This document shows positions 1-9,020 of a stretch of DNA of 64,000 bases, piece after piece; positions within the stretch are counted from its first letter, which is position 1, and the number at the start of each line of letters is the position of its first letter. Below the pieces are notes generated by a model. That model had not been told where the DNA came from and searched no databases. It saw only the letters and a program-made list of their open reading frames with translations. This stretch comes from Bombyx mori. Taxonomy: Eukaryota; Arthropoda; Insecta; Lepidoptera; Bombycidae. Both the position numbers and the translations under genes were made by a program. The stretch spans positions 131,501 to 195,500 of the forward strand of contig NC_085127.1 of the NCBI RefSeq assembly GCF_030269925.1, read 5' to 3'.

Positions 1-114
1 ATTTTCTTCTTTTAAAAATAAAACTCGTGTGCCAGTGTGAATTAACCAAAAAGTACCGATATCCCACTTATATATCAATGATCTTCATCAGGGTTTAATT
101 AGGTGAAGTCACAA

Positions 115-364
115 TACTGGTGGTAGGACCTCTTGTGAGTCCGCACGGGTAGGTACCACCCTGCCTATTTCAGCGTTGAAGCAGTAATGCGTTTCGGTTT
201 GAAGGGTGTGCAGCCGTTGTAACTATACTGAGACCTCAGAACTCATAATAATATCTCAAGGTGGGTGGCAGCATTTACGTTGTAGATGTCTACGGGCTCC
301 GGTAACCACCTAACACCAGGTGGACTGTAAGCCCGCCCACCCATCTATGCAACAAAAAAAAAAA
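115..364 (+). mobile_element. Bm1-type SINE, 5'-truncated
   Basis: Body and 3' tail of the tRNA-derived Bm1-like SINE. It opens at the internal ACTGGTGGTAGGACCTC block, runs through the GAAGCAGTAATGCGTTTCGG block and the CACCAGGTGG block, and ends in an A-run. The tRNA-like head is missing. The family call rests on the other copies in this window and on knowledge of the silkworm repeat. Confidence 0.85.
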
Positions 365-2711
365 CAATAGCGTTGAACAGTTACAGTATTCATAAAGTGA
401 TGTCTATAAAGCAGGCCACAATCATTACAGCAGTCATTGAGTTGCTAAAAAACAAATAAATAGTCAAAAGTTAAATATTAGATATGTTTAATTAACAAAA
501 CAGACAGACCATGTATTGTTCGAGTACGGAGTGCAGCGCAGGTTGTACACAGGAATGCTATTTGCTGAAATCGCAGCGCTTAGTCTTTACAAATCAAACA
601 AGTTGGAAGCAAATCTCTACTCTGATATGATGCGGCACAAAGCATGGGACACAGCGGTCTGATTTATGACATTTCAGCCTAGAAACTTATTTTAGTGCAC
701 AAGCTAGCGGTGTTGCACCTTGGTGCCCACTGCTAGCTTATCCAAAACCATCCGAACCACAAACCTGAACGTAACGCATCATTATTTTATTTTAACGAAA
801 AATATTAGTAATCAATAATCATCAGAATAATCATTGGATAATATTCCGTCGCGTGCTATATAAATGAGTTTGTGATCAGTACAGCTCTATATCAACAGAG
901 GTTTTGTAGTCATTTTCTCGGAGGAAAACAAAGTGTGTATTTATTTGAATGTCTTTTTTATTGCTTAGGCGGGTTGAGTAGTAACTGGAACCTATAGACA
1001 TCCGTAGATACGCGTTAGGCCACGATGAGTTCATGTGTATATAGTATGTTTGAGTTGACAACAGAACCAGTCCTGCAAGTCTATTATTATTATCACGAAT
1101 AGTTTGTGCTTTTTCATTTGAAGAATATTTGTATCATTTCAATCGAAACTTCAATATGATGTGTCAAGGTGGCAGAGATATTTACGTCATCATAATAATA
1201 TGTATGGAGTCCTGTAATCGTGTAAAAATATTTAATTAGTTATTAAGACTTCAACGTACATATCTGCTTTAAAAATACTATAACTCGATTTCTGTAAACT
1301 TTTAAAAAAAAGTTTTAATTATTAGAAAACATAAGCTCATTCCATCCACCCGTCCATGAACAGCTGAAGTAATGTCTCTGTTAGTGCAATCTTTGGCAAA
1401 TCGCTAGGCTTGTATGACGCGGGCCAGCCGGCGAGCGCGGCGCGGTATCCCCAACCAGCGAGGCATTAGCGCGGACGTGCTAGATTTCACCAGCACTATT
1501 TATAGCCTTATTTGGAAGTCATTTATCTTGTTGTCTCTGCTGCGTAGGAACGAACGGCTAAATAACGTTTTCGTTTTATCTGTACCAACGACTTAAGTTT
1601 CACTTGATTTTTTTAGGTCACTCGCAATTTTATAGTTGCTATGTTTTAAGTTTCGGAACTCATAAATTTTGTGTAATCTATACTTTAATCTACATTAAGG
1701 TTGTGGCAATATAATGTTATAAAGACAGTATTTAGGTCAGACATATAATACAATTGTTTTTGGTTTTTTGTTTCGACTCGGTTTGTTTTACTTTTAAAAA
1801 AGCTACTGAATGTAAAGCTCCCGATACAATAATTTAACGCACTGTAAATGCGAGCTTTTACAAATGCGTTACGTTTTTAATGAAACTATACTATAGTTTC
1901 ATTAATATCATAGATATTATTAGGTAAAACATAAATTTCAAATTACATTTTAATAAATTTTGATGCCCATTGTAGTGTTTACTTTAGTTATTTTTTGATA
2001 TGGATATTCCTAGTTAACTAAATATTATGTTCGTATTATTGATATTAAAGTAGTATAGCTAAATCATCATTTGGCATGGGTGGAAGTGATTTTTTTGACT
2101 TTGTTTTAATAGTTAACCTAATGTGAAAGATGGCTTGAGTCCATTCATGTAGTTCATTAAGAATGGTACTGTTTAATATTATTCGGTTTGGTAAACAATA
2201 AAATAAAGGAATATATCACCGAAAAACACTTTTAAATCAGCTCAGCCGCTTAGATTAACGAACAGCCTCATAAAATCAAAAGACGCATGTCGCTTTGCAA
2301 ATTAGTGAACGTCGCAATTATGAGCTCAGGAAAACAATTTAATTCAAAATCACAACGGAATAGTTCACGAGGTAACAACAAAATGTACATATATTATTTT
2401 GTAGAGGGAGGTAAGTTCATTTGCGACGCAGGAAACATAACGTGCAGTTTAGATTTAGACGTGTGTGTGTGTGTGCAGGACGAGTTACTGTGACGTCCGA
2501 GAAATGTAAGTTAACATCCGAGACTGGCTCCTGGACGGCAGCCAGCGACAGTCCCGGAGCTAGCCTCTAGTTTCTTGCAGATTCTACTCACCAACAAATC
2601 GAAGCTATACTCACAACGAATTAAAATCACCTAAAAATAATGTTATCTATATGTGAAGCAAAAACTTTGTACCCCTTTTTACAAAAATTGCGCGGACGGA
2701 GTAGTATGAAA
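365..2711. other. AT-rich non-coding stretch
   Basis: No convincing coding signal. Open frames here are short and of low complexity. At about 958-1022 there is a weak, deleted minus-strand match to the Bm1 3' part (TATTGCTTAGG, then AACCTATAGACATC). A 29-nt palindrome lies at 1877-1905 and a short (GT)n run at about 2462-2473. I see nothing else. Confidence 0.5.
1877..1905. repeat. 29-nt perfect palindrome
   Basis: Two 14-nt arms (TTAATGAAACTATA and its reverse complement) flank a single central C. It could be a cruciform-forming site or the core of a small decayed inverted-repeat element. No function is implied by its surroundings. Confidence 0.7.
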
Positions 2712-3059
2712 TTTCCCACACTTATAGAGAATATAGAGAAGGAGTGCAGGATGCTAATATTTTTATTAAATTATGCATTAATAATACAATATGCATTAAT
2801 AATCAACGAAAAAAACATTACACACACTACCATGTATTTGACACACACGCATATGTATACTTTATGTTTATTGTCAAACTTTTGTTGCTTATAGTCTGCG
2901 GTCAAATTGAGAATAGGTTAATATTGTTTATTTGTCTATACTGTAGTCTTGACGAAATCTGTGATTATAGAAGTATTCTTTCACAATTATTAATAGAACC
3001 ATAATCATTTTCAAACTTATAATTTTATTACAATTAATTATAGTCGAATTTCGACTACT
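2712..3059 (+). repeat. Unclassified interspersed repeat, copy A
   Basis: About 348 bp that align along their length with 44394-44742. Shared blocks include CCCACACTTATAGAGAATAT at the left, TGTGATTATAGAAGTATT in the middle and AATTATAGTCGAATTTCGA at the right end. The centre is a variable CA-rich stretch. There is no poly(A) tail, no tRNA-like head and no long terminal inverted repeat, so I cannot assign a class. The open frames inside are AT-rich artefacts. Confidence 0.7.
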
Positions 3060-3090
3060 AGTAAATTTAAATACGAAGCTTTGATTTTGA

Positions 3091-3372
3091 CCCGGTAACC
3101 GTACTGGTGAGACTCAGCAAAGAGTTCGACGTGCAAGCTAACCCATGCGTCAACCCGCTGAGTTTCTCGCTGAATCTTCTCAGCGGGTCGCGATGCCGAT
3201 CCGGTAGTAGATTCATTCGCGAAGCAGCTGCTCTTGAGTTGTTAGGTCTCCTTCGGAGGCGCTCGGGCAGCTGTTAGCAAATCCTACCCCTCCTGGCTGA
3301 GCTTTTGCTCGTCCACCTGTCCTGGTGAAACTGAAAAGCCTACGGGTTATCAGCAATCCTTCTTTCATAAAA
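3091..3372 (+). mobile_element. Jockey-type LINE, 3' end fragment
   Basis: Matches the last codons and 3' UTR of the intact Jockey-clade elements (compare about 27650-27930 and 50269-50550). It carries the conserved hairpin arms CCCGCTGAG (3154-3162) and CTCAGCGGG (3179-3187), the GGTCTCCTTCGGAGGCGCTC block and a short terminal ATAAAAAA. It is more diverged than the two intact copies, so it is an older, strongly 5'-truncated insertion. Confidence 0.88.
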
Positions 3373-3374
3373 AA

Positions 3375-4859
3375 TCTACATCATTAATGTATTAAATGAC
3401 ATGATAAATGTTACCAACAATGATGGCCGCTAACTATAAATATCGTCATCAACACCTTATAACGATTTCATAGTGTGGTTTCTCATAAAATACAACACTA
3501 TTCTAAGCTCTTGTGCACAATAGTATTTTATGTTTTCGATTTTATTACTTATTTTTAATTACATGCAATTGACAAATTTAAATTCTAATACTTTAAAGTC
3601 TATCTAAGACGATTGACCACCATTGAGAAATGAAAGTAAATATTGATCAAAAACACAACGAACATAACGAGATGCTAAGAATTCCATTTTCCTAACTCGA
3701 ATACAGAACTCTGAGAACAGTCGTTTAAGATTATCGAGCTAGCTCCCGGAGTACTCGCGTCGGTTGGCGGCCAGACAGGAGCGTTCCGTCAACGTCGCTA
3801 CGTTTTGACTTTAATAACATTCCCGCAGGAACGAGAACTTTATTAGCCGCTGTAAAACTACACCATCGACCCTCTTGGCAATACTCTATATTAAGTTTAA
3901 CTTATTATTCTACGATCTGGATTAAAATCTTAGATTATTATATAACATGTCCGACTAATTCAGTGTACTTTAACTTTTTTCAGGTATTAACTTATATCAA
4001 AAAGTACAATTTTTTAGTAGTAAGCCTTAAACAATGAAGCCCGCGAGCCACTTCAATTACAGGCTGCTACATAACTGTAATAACCTCTACTTTGCTTTAT
4101 ATAAGAGTCACGATTTTTAAAGAAACCGGAAATGACTGGTATATGCCCGGTCTTGAGTTTGTGAATATTGGTAAAGCGCATAATTTCCCAAACAATTACC
4201 AAGTTATATTTATTTAACTTAATTATTTAAAGAATACCTATCAATATTCCTTTTGTATGTATTAATATTGCCTATGAACGACACTAACCGCTTGACAAAA
4301 TTGACACTTACCAGTAAAGCTTCAAGAAATGTGTACCATTATTAGGCTTAGCCAAAGCAAACCTTGAAATACCAATGAGACAAATTCGTTGATGCCAAAC
4401 AATTTGTGATTTCTCACAGCACCGCGGCACCGGTAAGATCAACCAGGAGTCTCCGAGATGTTTACGAGCACTCAGCGGCAGTTTTATACGACTTTACCCC
4501 AATTATGAGCCACTCCACCCCTCCAAGGATTTACCACAATGATTTTGATTTGATTGAAATACGCTTACATTGCGAAAATAATACGTAAAGTGAGGCTGTA
4601 AACGGTTTATTGGCGCTCGCTGGGAGTCCGGGAATATGTTACGTGCCAGTCGACTATATCTGAATTCTCATATCTTGGTCGAATTTTTTGCTCAATGTCA
4701 TTGGATATAAGTACTAGTACTACTACTCTCACTACCTGGTCAAACATCAGGAGACTACGTAACAGAAGGCTGTGGCAACCTTCGAACGCACAACTGTTAA
4801 ATTTCGAAGCCGCACGACAGGGACGTGGCTGCCCGAAGTCTCGTGCTCATCTTAAAAAG
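3375..4859. other. AT-rich non-coding stretch
   Basis: I see no gene, RNA or recognisable repeat here. The frames are short and their composition is that of intergenic DNA. Confidence 0.4.
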
Positions 4860-5540
4860 CGTCGTTTTGATTCGATATTGGGTCAAGGGAACTTGAATCT
4901 CCCTTTACCCAAGACCGACCGGAGCTCCACAAGGGTCTATCTACATTCCGCTTCTGTTCAGTCTGTACATTAACGACATTCCCTGGTTACAGCTACAGCT
5001 TTTTCCGGGACAATCATCGTGGCCTAAAGAATAAGACGTCCGGTGCATTCGTATGTAGCGATGCATCGGTGTTCGAATCCCACCGGCAGGTACTAATTTT
5101 TGCAATGAAATACGTACTTAACAAGTGTTCACGATTGTCTTTCACGGTGAAGGAATAAAATCATGTAATAAAAATTAAGTCCGCAAAATTATAACTAGCG
5201 TAATTACTGGTGGTAGGATCTCTTGTGAGTACGCACGGGTAGGTACCACCACCCTGCCTATTTCTGCCGTGAAGCAGTAATGCGTTTTAGTTTAAAGGGC
5301 GGGGCAGCCGTTGTGCTGTTAAAAGTGAGACCTTAGAACGTGGAAGGTGAACCCTCAAGAATGTAGATCTTCACAACAATTTTGGTCTGAAGCCTATCCG
5401 TAAGCATTTTAAGACAGCGTCAGAACGCTACTTCATTTTCGGCGCGATAAGATAATCCGATTCAAGTGCGGCCGTTCACACCCACTTGGTACACGCAGCA
5501 GCCAACTACCAGCAATCTCTACAAACCAAAAAACCTTTTA
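4860..5540 (+). pseudogene. Jockey-type RT remnant split by a Bm1 insertion
   Basis: At about 4920-4988 one frame reads GAPQGS...PLLFSL...NDIPW, the RT motif found in the intact Jockey copies. After a Bm1 copy at 5012-5372, about 5385-5470 reads GLKPIRK...ASERYF, matching the ORF2 C-terminal region of the same family. More than 200 residues of the intact ORF2 are missing between these pieces, and frames are broken. This is a deleted, decayed LINE fragment later hit by a SINE. Confidence 0.72.
5012..5372 (+). mobile_element. Bm1-type SINE with tRNA-like head
   Basis: Starts with the tRNA-like head (GTGGCCTAAAGAATAAGACG, then a GTTCGAATCCC B-box-like block) and continues through the Bm1 body to about CTTAGAAC. 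The distal 3' part and tail are degenerate. It sits inside a Jockey RT remnant. Confidence 0.85.
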
Positions 5541-5758
5541 AATAAAAGTGGACAAATTACGAGCACGTTTAGCATCGCTTTTAAGAAAAATAAAATATTA
5601 ATTAAATAAATAATAAAATAAAGTTAAAAAAACTTAAACGCATAAGAGAACAATTGCTGTAAATGTATTTTAACATTAATCTTTGAGAAAAGGTGATTAC
5701 GTCAAGATTTTGAGCAATCAGAAACCAGCCTTGTGAATCTTGTACCTCTGTTAGTGCA

Positions 5759-5772
5759 GGTACATACTTCAA
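5759..5772 (+). repeat. 5' target-site duplication of the R1-clade LINE
   Basis: GGTACATACTTCAA occurs here and again exactly at 12875-12888 right after the element's poly(A). A perfect 14-bp duplication defines both element ends and points to a young insertion. A preceding A at 5758 could make it 15 bp. Confidence 0.95.
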
Positions 5773-5783
5773 CCCGGGATCTG

Positions 5784-5828
5784 GACGAGGCCCACAGCAC
5801 GCAATGATTGCGTGCTGTGGGCCTCGTC
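5784..5828. promoter_or_regulatory. Perfect 45-nt palindrome at the LINE 5' end
   Basis: Two 22-nt arms, starting GACGAGGCCCACAGCACGC, are exact reverse complements around one central G. In RNA the practical form would be a 19-bp stem with a 7-nt loop. It begins 11 nt inside the element start defined by the target-site duplication. It is either a 5' UTR structural element or an inverted duplication made at the 5' junction during integration. Confidence 0.9.
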
Positions 5829-5908
5829 TGCGAGGGAGGCTGGACTTCCACCGGGCGCGTCCGTAGGTGGCGGATCACGGGATCCTCTGGGCGACATTCC
5901 CAGAGGTA

Positions 5909-6064
5909 TCGTCCGATCTTTTTCGTTGCAAGGATTCTGTGGGTGTAGGTCCTAGGTTTAGGATTAGGTTTAGATGCAGTTTGAAGTCCTAGGTGTAGGA
6001 TTAGGTATAGGTTTAGGTTTAGGATAGCTTAGTTAGGCTTTGCAACGAAAGAGATCGGATGACG
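5909..6064. repeat. TTAGG-like tract between inverted repeats in 5' UTR
   Basis: Arms CCGATCTTTTTCGTTGCAA and TTGCAACGAAAGAGATCGG flank a tract holding six exact TTAGG pentamers (5958, 5964, 6001, 6013, 6019, 6033) in mostly TTTAGG/ATTAGG context. Part of it is an imperfect 37-bp duplication. TTAGG is the insect telomere repeat. The tract is degenerate and inside the transposon, so it is not a telomere. Confidence 0.8.
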
Positions 6065-6109
6065 CGGACCAAACCAGCACTAGGAAGAGCGGAAGGACTG
6101 CGCCCTCCA

Positions 6110-6132
6110 CACTCTTCACTAAGTGAAGAGTG
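6110..6132. repeat. 23-nt palindrome in LINE 5' UTR
   Basis: CACTCTTCACT, a central A, then its exact reverse complement. It lies in the 5' UTR together with a 20-bp direct repeat, GGCACCGGTTCGCCGGCGTG, at 6160-6179 and 6307-6326. Confidence 0.75.
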
Positions 6133-6602
6133 CTCCTTCTGGAGAACGCAGCTTCCGATGGCACCGGTTCGCCGGCGTGCCGTGAGCGGTGGCACCCTGT
6201 GCCCCATTGTGGTGAAAGTGAGCTGGCGTTGCATTTCTGCGACTGCTTGCCGCTGGTTGCCATGTCCCCGGCTTCGGCTACAGGGGAACGCCCCCCAGAT
6301 ATGGGAGGCACCGGTTCGCCGGCGTGGCTCCGTGGTTGCTCGTATCGAGCGTCGGGCGGTTGTCTGCTGGGTTGCCCTGTGCACTCGGTAGCCTTCCGGC
6401 CAACCCGTAATCCCCACTGGGTGGGGGACGGTGGCCGCTGCCGTAAGGCATGGGGTCGCGAGGACGTAAACCTCTATAAAAAATGCCCCAATCCTAAGCT
6501 CCGATGCCCGGCGATGGGATGAATGGCTGGAGGGAGTCCAGTCCCGAGGGCATCACCTGATCCCAGGGGACCTCACCCCTGGTTAAATAAGAAAGGACAA
6601 TT

Positions 6603-6623
6603 ATGAATAATGGACAATTGTAA
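6603..6623 (+). promoter_or_regulatory. uORF overlapping the ORF1 start
   Basis: An ATG 7 nt upstream of the ORF1 ATG opens a six-codon frame that ends at TAA inside ORF1, in another frame. Both ATGs have A at -3, but only the ORF1 ATG has G at +4. The arrangement could lower ORF1 initiation or require leaky scanning. No experimental basis is claimed. Confidence 0.5.
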
Positions 6624-9018
6624 AGAGAAATTACCCCAGGAGGGTACCTCCCGCTCAGCGGGAGGAGAATCCCTCCGTGCCTCCGAGCAATCGGAGGCAC
6701 GCAGCCCCTCGTATTCTGGGGGGGGCAACAATTGCCAAGATGTAGGAGGCGGTAGCACGAACCGCGAAAGGGAGAGGATCCCGTTCGTGCAACCTGAGCG
6801 CTGTGACAGCGCGCTCTCACTACGCTCAACGCGAAGCTCCGCAAGGGGATACGCGTCAAGCGGTCGAGAGTCGCCGCTGTTCCTGCAAGACAGCGTTGGG
6901 CGATCTATCAGCCGGAACCAGGCTGAACCAAGGACTCGGAGGAAGCGGAAGACGGTCCAACGACCAGCGACCACCGCTCCTTCCGACTCATCGGAGGTTG
7001 AACCCGCGCCCGCCAAATTCATGGCGGTTGAGGAAGGGCCGGTAAACGTTGTGGTGTGTTCGGCCATGGAACGTAGTCAGGAGCTGAGGCTGACTTATAG
7101 CATACCAGCTGCTACCCCTTCGGTGCGAACCGATGCCCCCCGCTGTCGGACAGCGGAACGGACCCGAGAAGGTGAGGTTGAGCGGCTGACCCGCTCCCTC
7201 ATGGAGATAGATCCAGATGACCCCGGAGGAAAGTTTCATGTGCTGAAGGAAATTGTCTCCTCAGTGGCGTCCAAGTCAGGCTCTTTAAAGGGCACGTACG
7301 TCCGGGCCCTGAAGTGTGTAGCCGCTACCCTGGAAGTATATCTGGAGGCTTTCCTTCAGCGCACAAGCACGGAGGAGGTAGCCAACCTGCGGTCGCAACT
7401 GGAGCGGTTGCACTCAGAAAATGGGGAGCTACGGATGGAGAGCGTGCGTGCGAGAGAGGAGTTGACTGATATGCGTGCGACCCTCGATGGGGTTGTTGGA
7501 TGCCAAAGCAATTTGACAATTCCGCAACCCCCGCTAGAAGACATTCTACAAGAAAAGGATAAGGAGATCGAGGAGCTGAAGCGGCAAATCACGATCCTGG
7601 AGGCTCGCACCTCCAAAGTTGAGCGCGCGAGGCCATTGCTGGCGCACGAGCGCCCCGCGCCTATGTCATCGTCACGTGGAACAGTGGCGGCACCAGCGCC
7701 TTCAAAAGCCACAGTGACCAAAGTGGGTGCAGCACCCGCGACGCGCGCTTTGGCTAACTTGGCCGCACCGGTCAAGTCTGCTAGCAGGCGAGTGCATGCT
7801 CAGCCCGCAAGGCCGCCGACCGCCGCTCCTGCCCCACTCCAGCCAGCAAAAGCGGGGTCTGGAAGGAGTCGCGCTAAGCAGAAGAAGGGCCTGAACGCCG
7901 CCAAGCAGGCGCAGACCCCCCAGCCCCGTCCGCTACCATCCGCCCCGTCCAACATGAACGAGGCGTGGACCACAGTGGTGAGGCGGGGTGGAAGGAAAAC
8001 ACAAACCTCGCTTGACCCTCGGCCCGTCCTTGTGGCCGCCGCTCCCCAGACTATGGGTCGAGAGGCAGCTAGGACAAAAAAGAAAGGGCGGAAGTCAAGG
8101 AAACCGCGCGCCCCACGGTCGGCGGCAGTAGTTTTAGAGCTGCTGCCGGCTGCGAAGGAAAAAGGCTTCACTTACGGGGAGGTGATGGCCCGGGCGCGCT
8201 GTAGCGTTGATGTAGACGCTATAGGCGTAGAGGGTGGCATCCGAGTCCGGCACACAGCTAACGGGGCTCGGCTGCTTGAATGTCCCGGTGCCGACTCCGG
8301 CGCGGCTGCAGACAGACTGGCGGCCCGGCTTCGCGAAGTCCTGCCGGACCCGGAAGTCGTGCGAATCGAGAGGCCCGTCAAGATGGCAGAGATTAAGGTG
8401 ACGGGCCTGGATGAGTGCGCTACTCAGATGGAAGTGGCCGCCGCTATTGCATCGCAGGGCAACTGCGCCCTCGCACAAGTGAAGGTGGGAGAGCTCCGGA
8501 GTTGTTACTCTGGGGCTTTCACCGTGTGGGCGCGTTGCCCCGTGCAGGCGGCCACCCTGTTGGCCACGCCTCCACAAGGTCGGCCTGCCGACTCGCCGGG
8601 GAGGCTGCGCGTGGGTTGGGTGATAGCCCACGTGCAGCTGCAGGAGGCACGTCCATGGCGATGCCTCCGGTGCTTTGGCACCGGGCACGGCCTCGCCAAG
8701 TGCCCGTCGGCTGTGGATCGCAGCGGACTTTGCTTCCGTTGCTGTCAGCCCGGACACAAGGCAGCCTCCTGCACCGCTGCAACACCGCACTGCGTGTTGT
8801 GTGATGCAGCGAAACGGCGGGCCGATCATCGGGCCGGGGGTCCGGCCTGTCTTTCCGCACCCTCCTCCACAAAGAGGAGGCGTGGCGGGAAAAAGAAGAA
8901 AAAGTCAGAGGAAGAGCCGGCTGCGTGTGAAACAGCCGGCCCGTCAGTTCCCGCCGCGGCCGTCGGGCCGCAAGGCGGGACGGAAGACGAGGGAGCGATG
9001 GACGTGATACCTCAATAA
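6610..9018 (+). CDS. R1-clade LINE ORF1 (gag-like RNA-binding protein)
   Basis: An 802-residue ORF1 protein, expected to bind the element RNA and form the cytoplasmic and nuclear RNP that carries it to DNA. The N-terminal third is Ser/Arg-rich with a basic RRKRK cluster near residue 111. Heptad-rich, probably coiled-coil segments lie at about 253-295 and 309-336. A Pro/Ala-rich linker follows. Three zinc-knuckle-like motifs start at about residue 685: two CX2CX4HX4C (CLRC...H...C and CFRC...H...C), then CVLC with a longer spacing. The C-terminus is lysine-rich (KRRRGGKKKKK). This layout is standard for R1-clade ORF1. The start ATG at 6610 is the first in frame after upstream stops and has a good context. 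Its stop overlaps the ORF2 ATG. No frameshift or premature stop. Confidence 0.92.
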   Translation: MDNCKEKLPQEGTSRSAGGESLRASEQSEARSPSYSGGGNNCQDVGGGSTNRERERIPFVQPERCDSALSLRSTRSSARGYASSGRESPLFLQDSVGRSISRNQAEPRTRRKRKTVQRPATTAPSDSSEVEPAPAKFMAVEEGPVNVVVCSAMERSQELRLTYSIPAATPSVRTDAPRCRTAERTREGEVERLTRSLMEIDPDDPGGKFHVLKEIVSSVASKSGSLKGTYVRALKCVAATLEVYLEAFLQRTSTEEVANLRSQLERLHSENGELRMESVRAREELTDMRATLDGVVGCQSNLTIPQPPLEDILQEKDKEIEELKRQITILEARTSKVERARPLLAHERPAPMSSSRGTVAAPAPSKATVTKVGAAPATRALANLAAPVKSASRRVHAQPARPPTAAPAPLQPAKAGSGRSRAKQKKGLNAAKQAQTPQPRPLPSAPSNMNEAWTTVVRRGGRKTQTSLDPRPVLVAAAPQTMGREAARTKKKGRKSRKPRAPRSAAVVLELLPAAKEKGFTYGEVMARARCSVDVDAIGVEGGIRVRHTANGARLLECPGADSGAAADRLAARLREVLPDPEVVRIERPVKMAEIKVTGLDECATQMEVAAAIASQGNCALAQVKVGELRSCYSGAFTVWARCPVQAATLLATPPQGRPADSPGRLRVGWVIAHVQLQEARPWRCLRCFGTGHGLAKCPSAVDRSGLCFRCCQPGHKAASCTAATPHCVLCDAAKRRADHRAGGPACLSAPSSTKRRRGGKKKKKSEEEPAACETAGPSVPAAAVGPQGGTEDEGAMDVIPQ

Positions 9019-9020
9019 TG
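9016..9020 (+). promoter_or_regulatory. TAATG stop-start overlap of ORF1 and ORF2
   Basis: The ORF1 stop TAA (9016-9018) shares its last A with the ORF2 ATG (9018-9020). In the silkworm telomeric LINE SART1, a UAAUG junction is known to couple ORF2 translation to ORF1 termination, so the same mechanism is inferred here. Confidence 0.85.

Noticed and set aside
2640..3004. Two overlapping open frames on the plus strand
   Set aside because: AT-rich, and they overlap a non-coding repeat whose second copy (44394-44742) does not conserve the frame.
5940..6040. A telomere or subtelomeric repeat array
   Set aside because: The TTAGG units are few, degenerate and inside a LINE 5' UTR bounded by target-site duplications.
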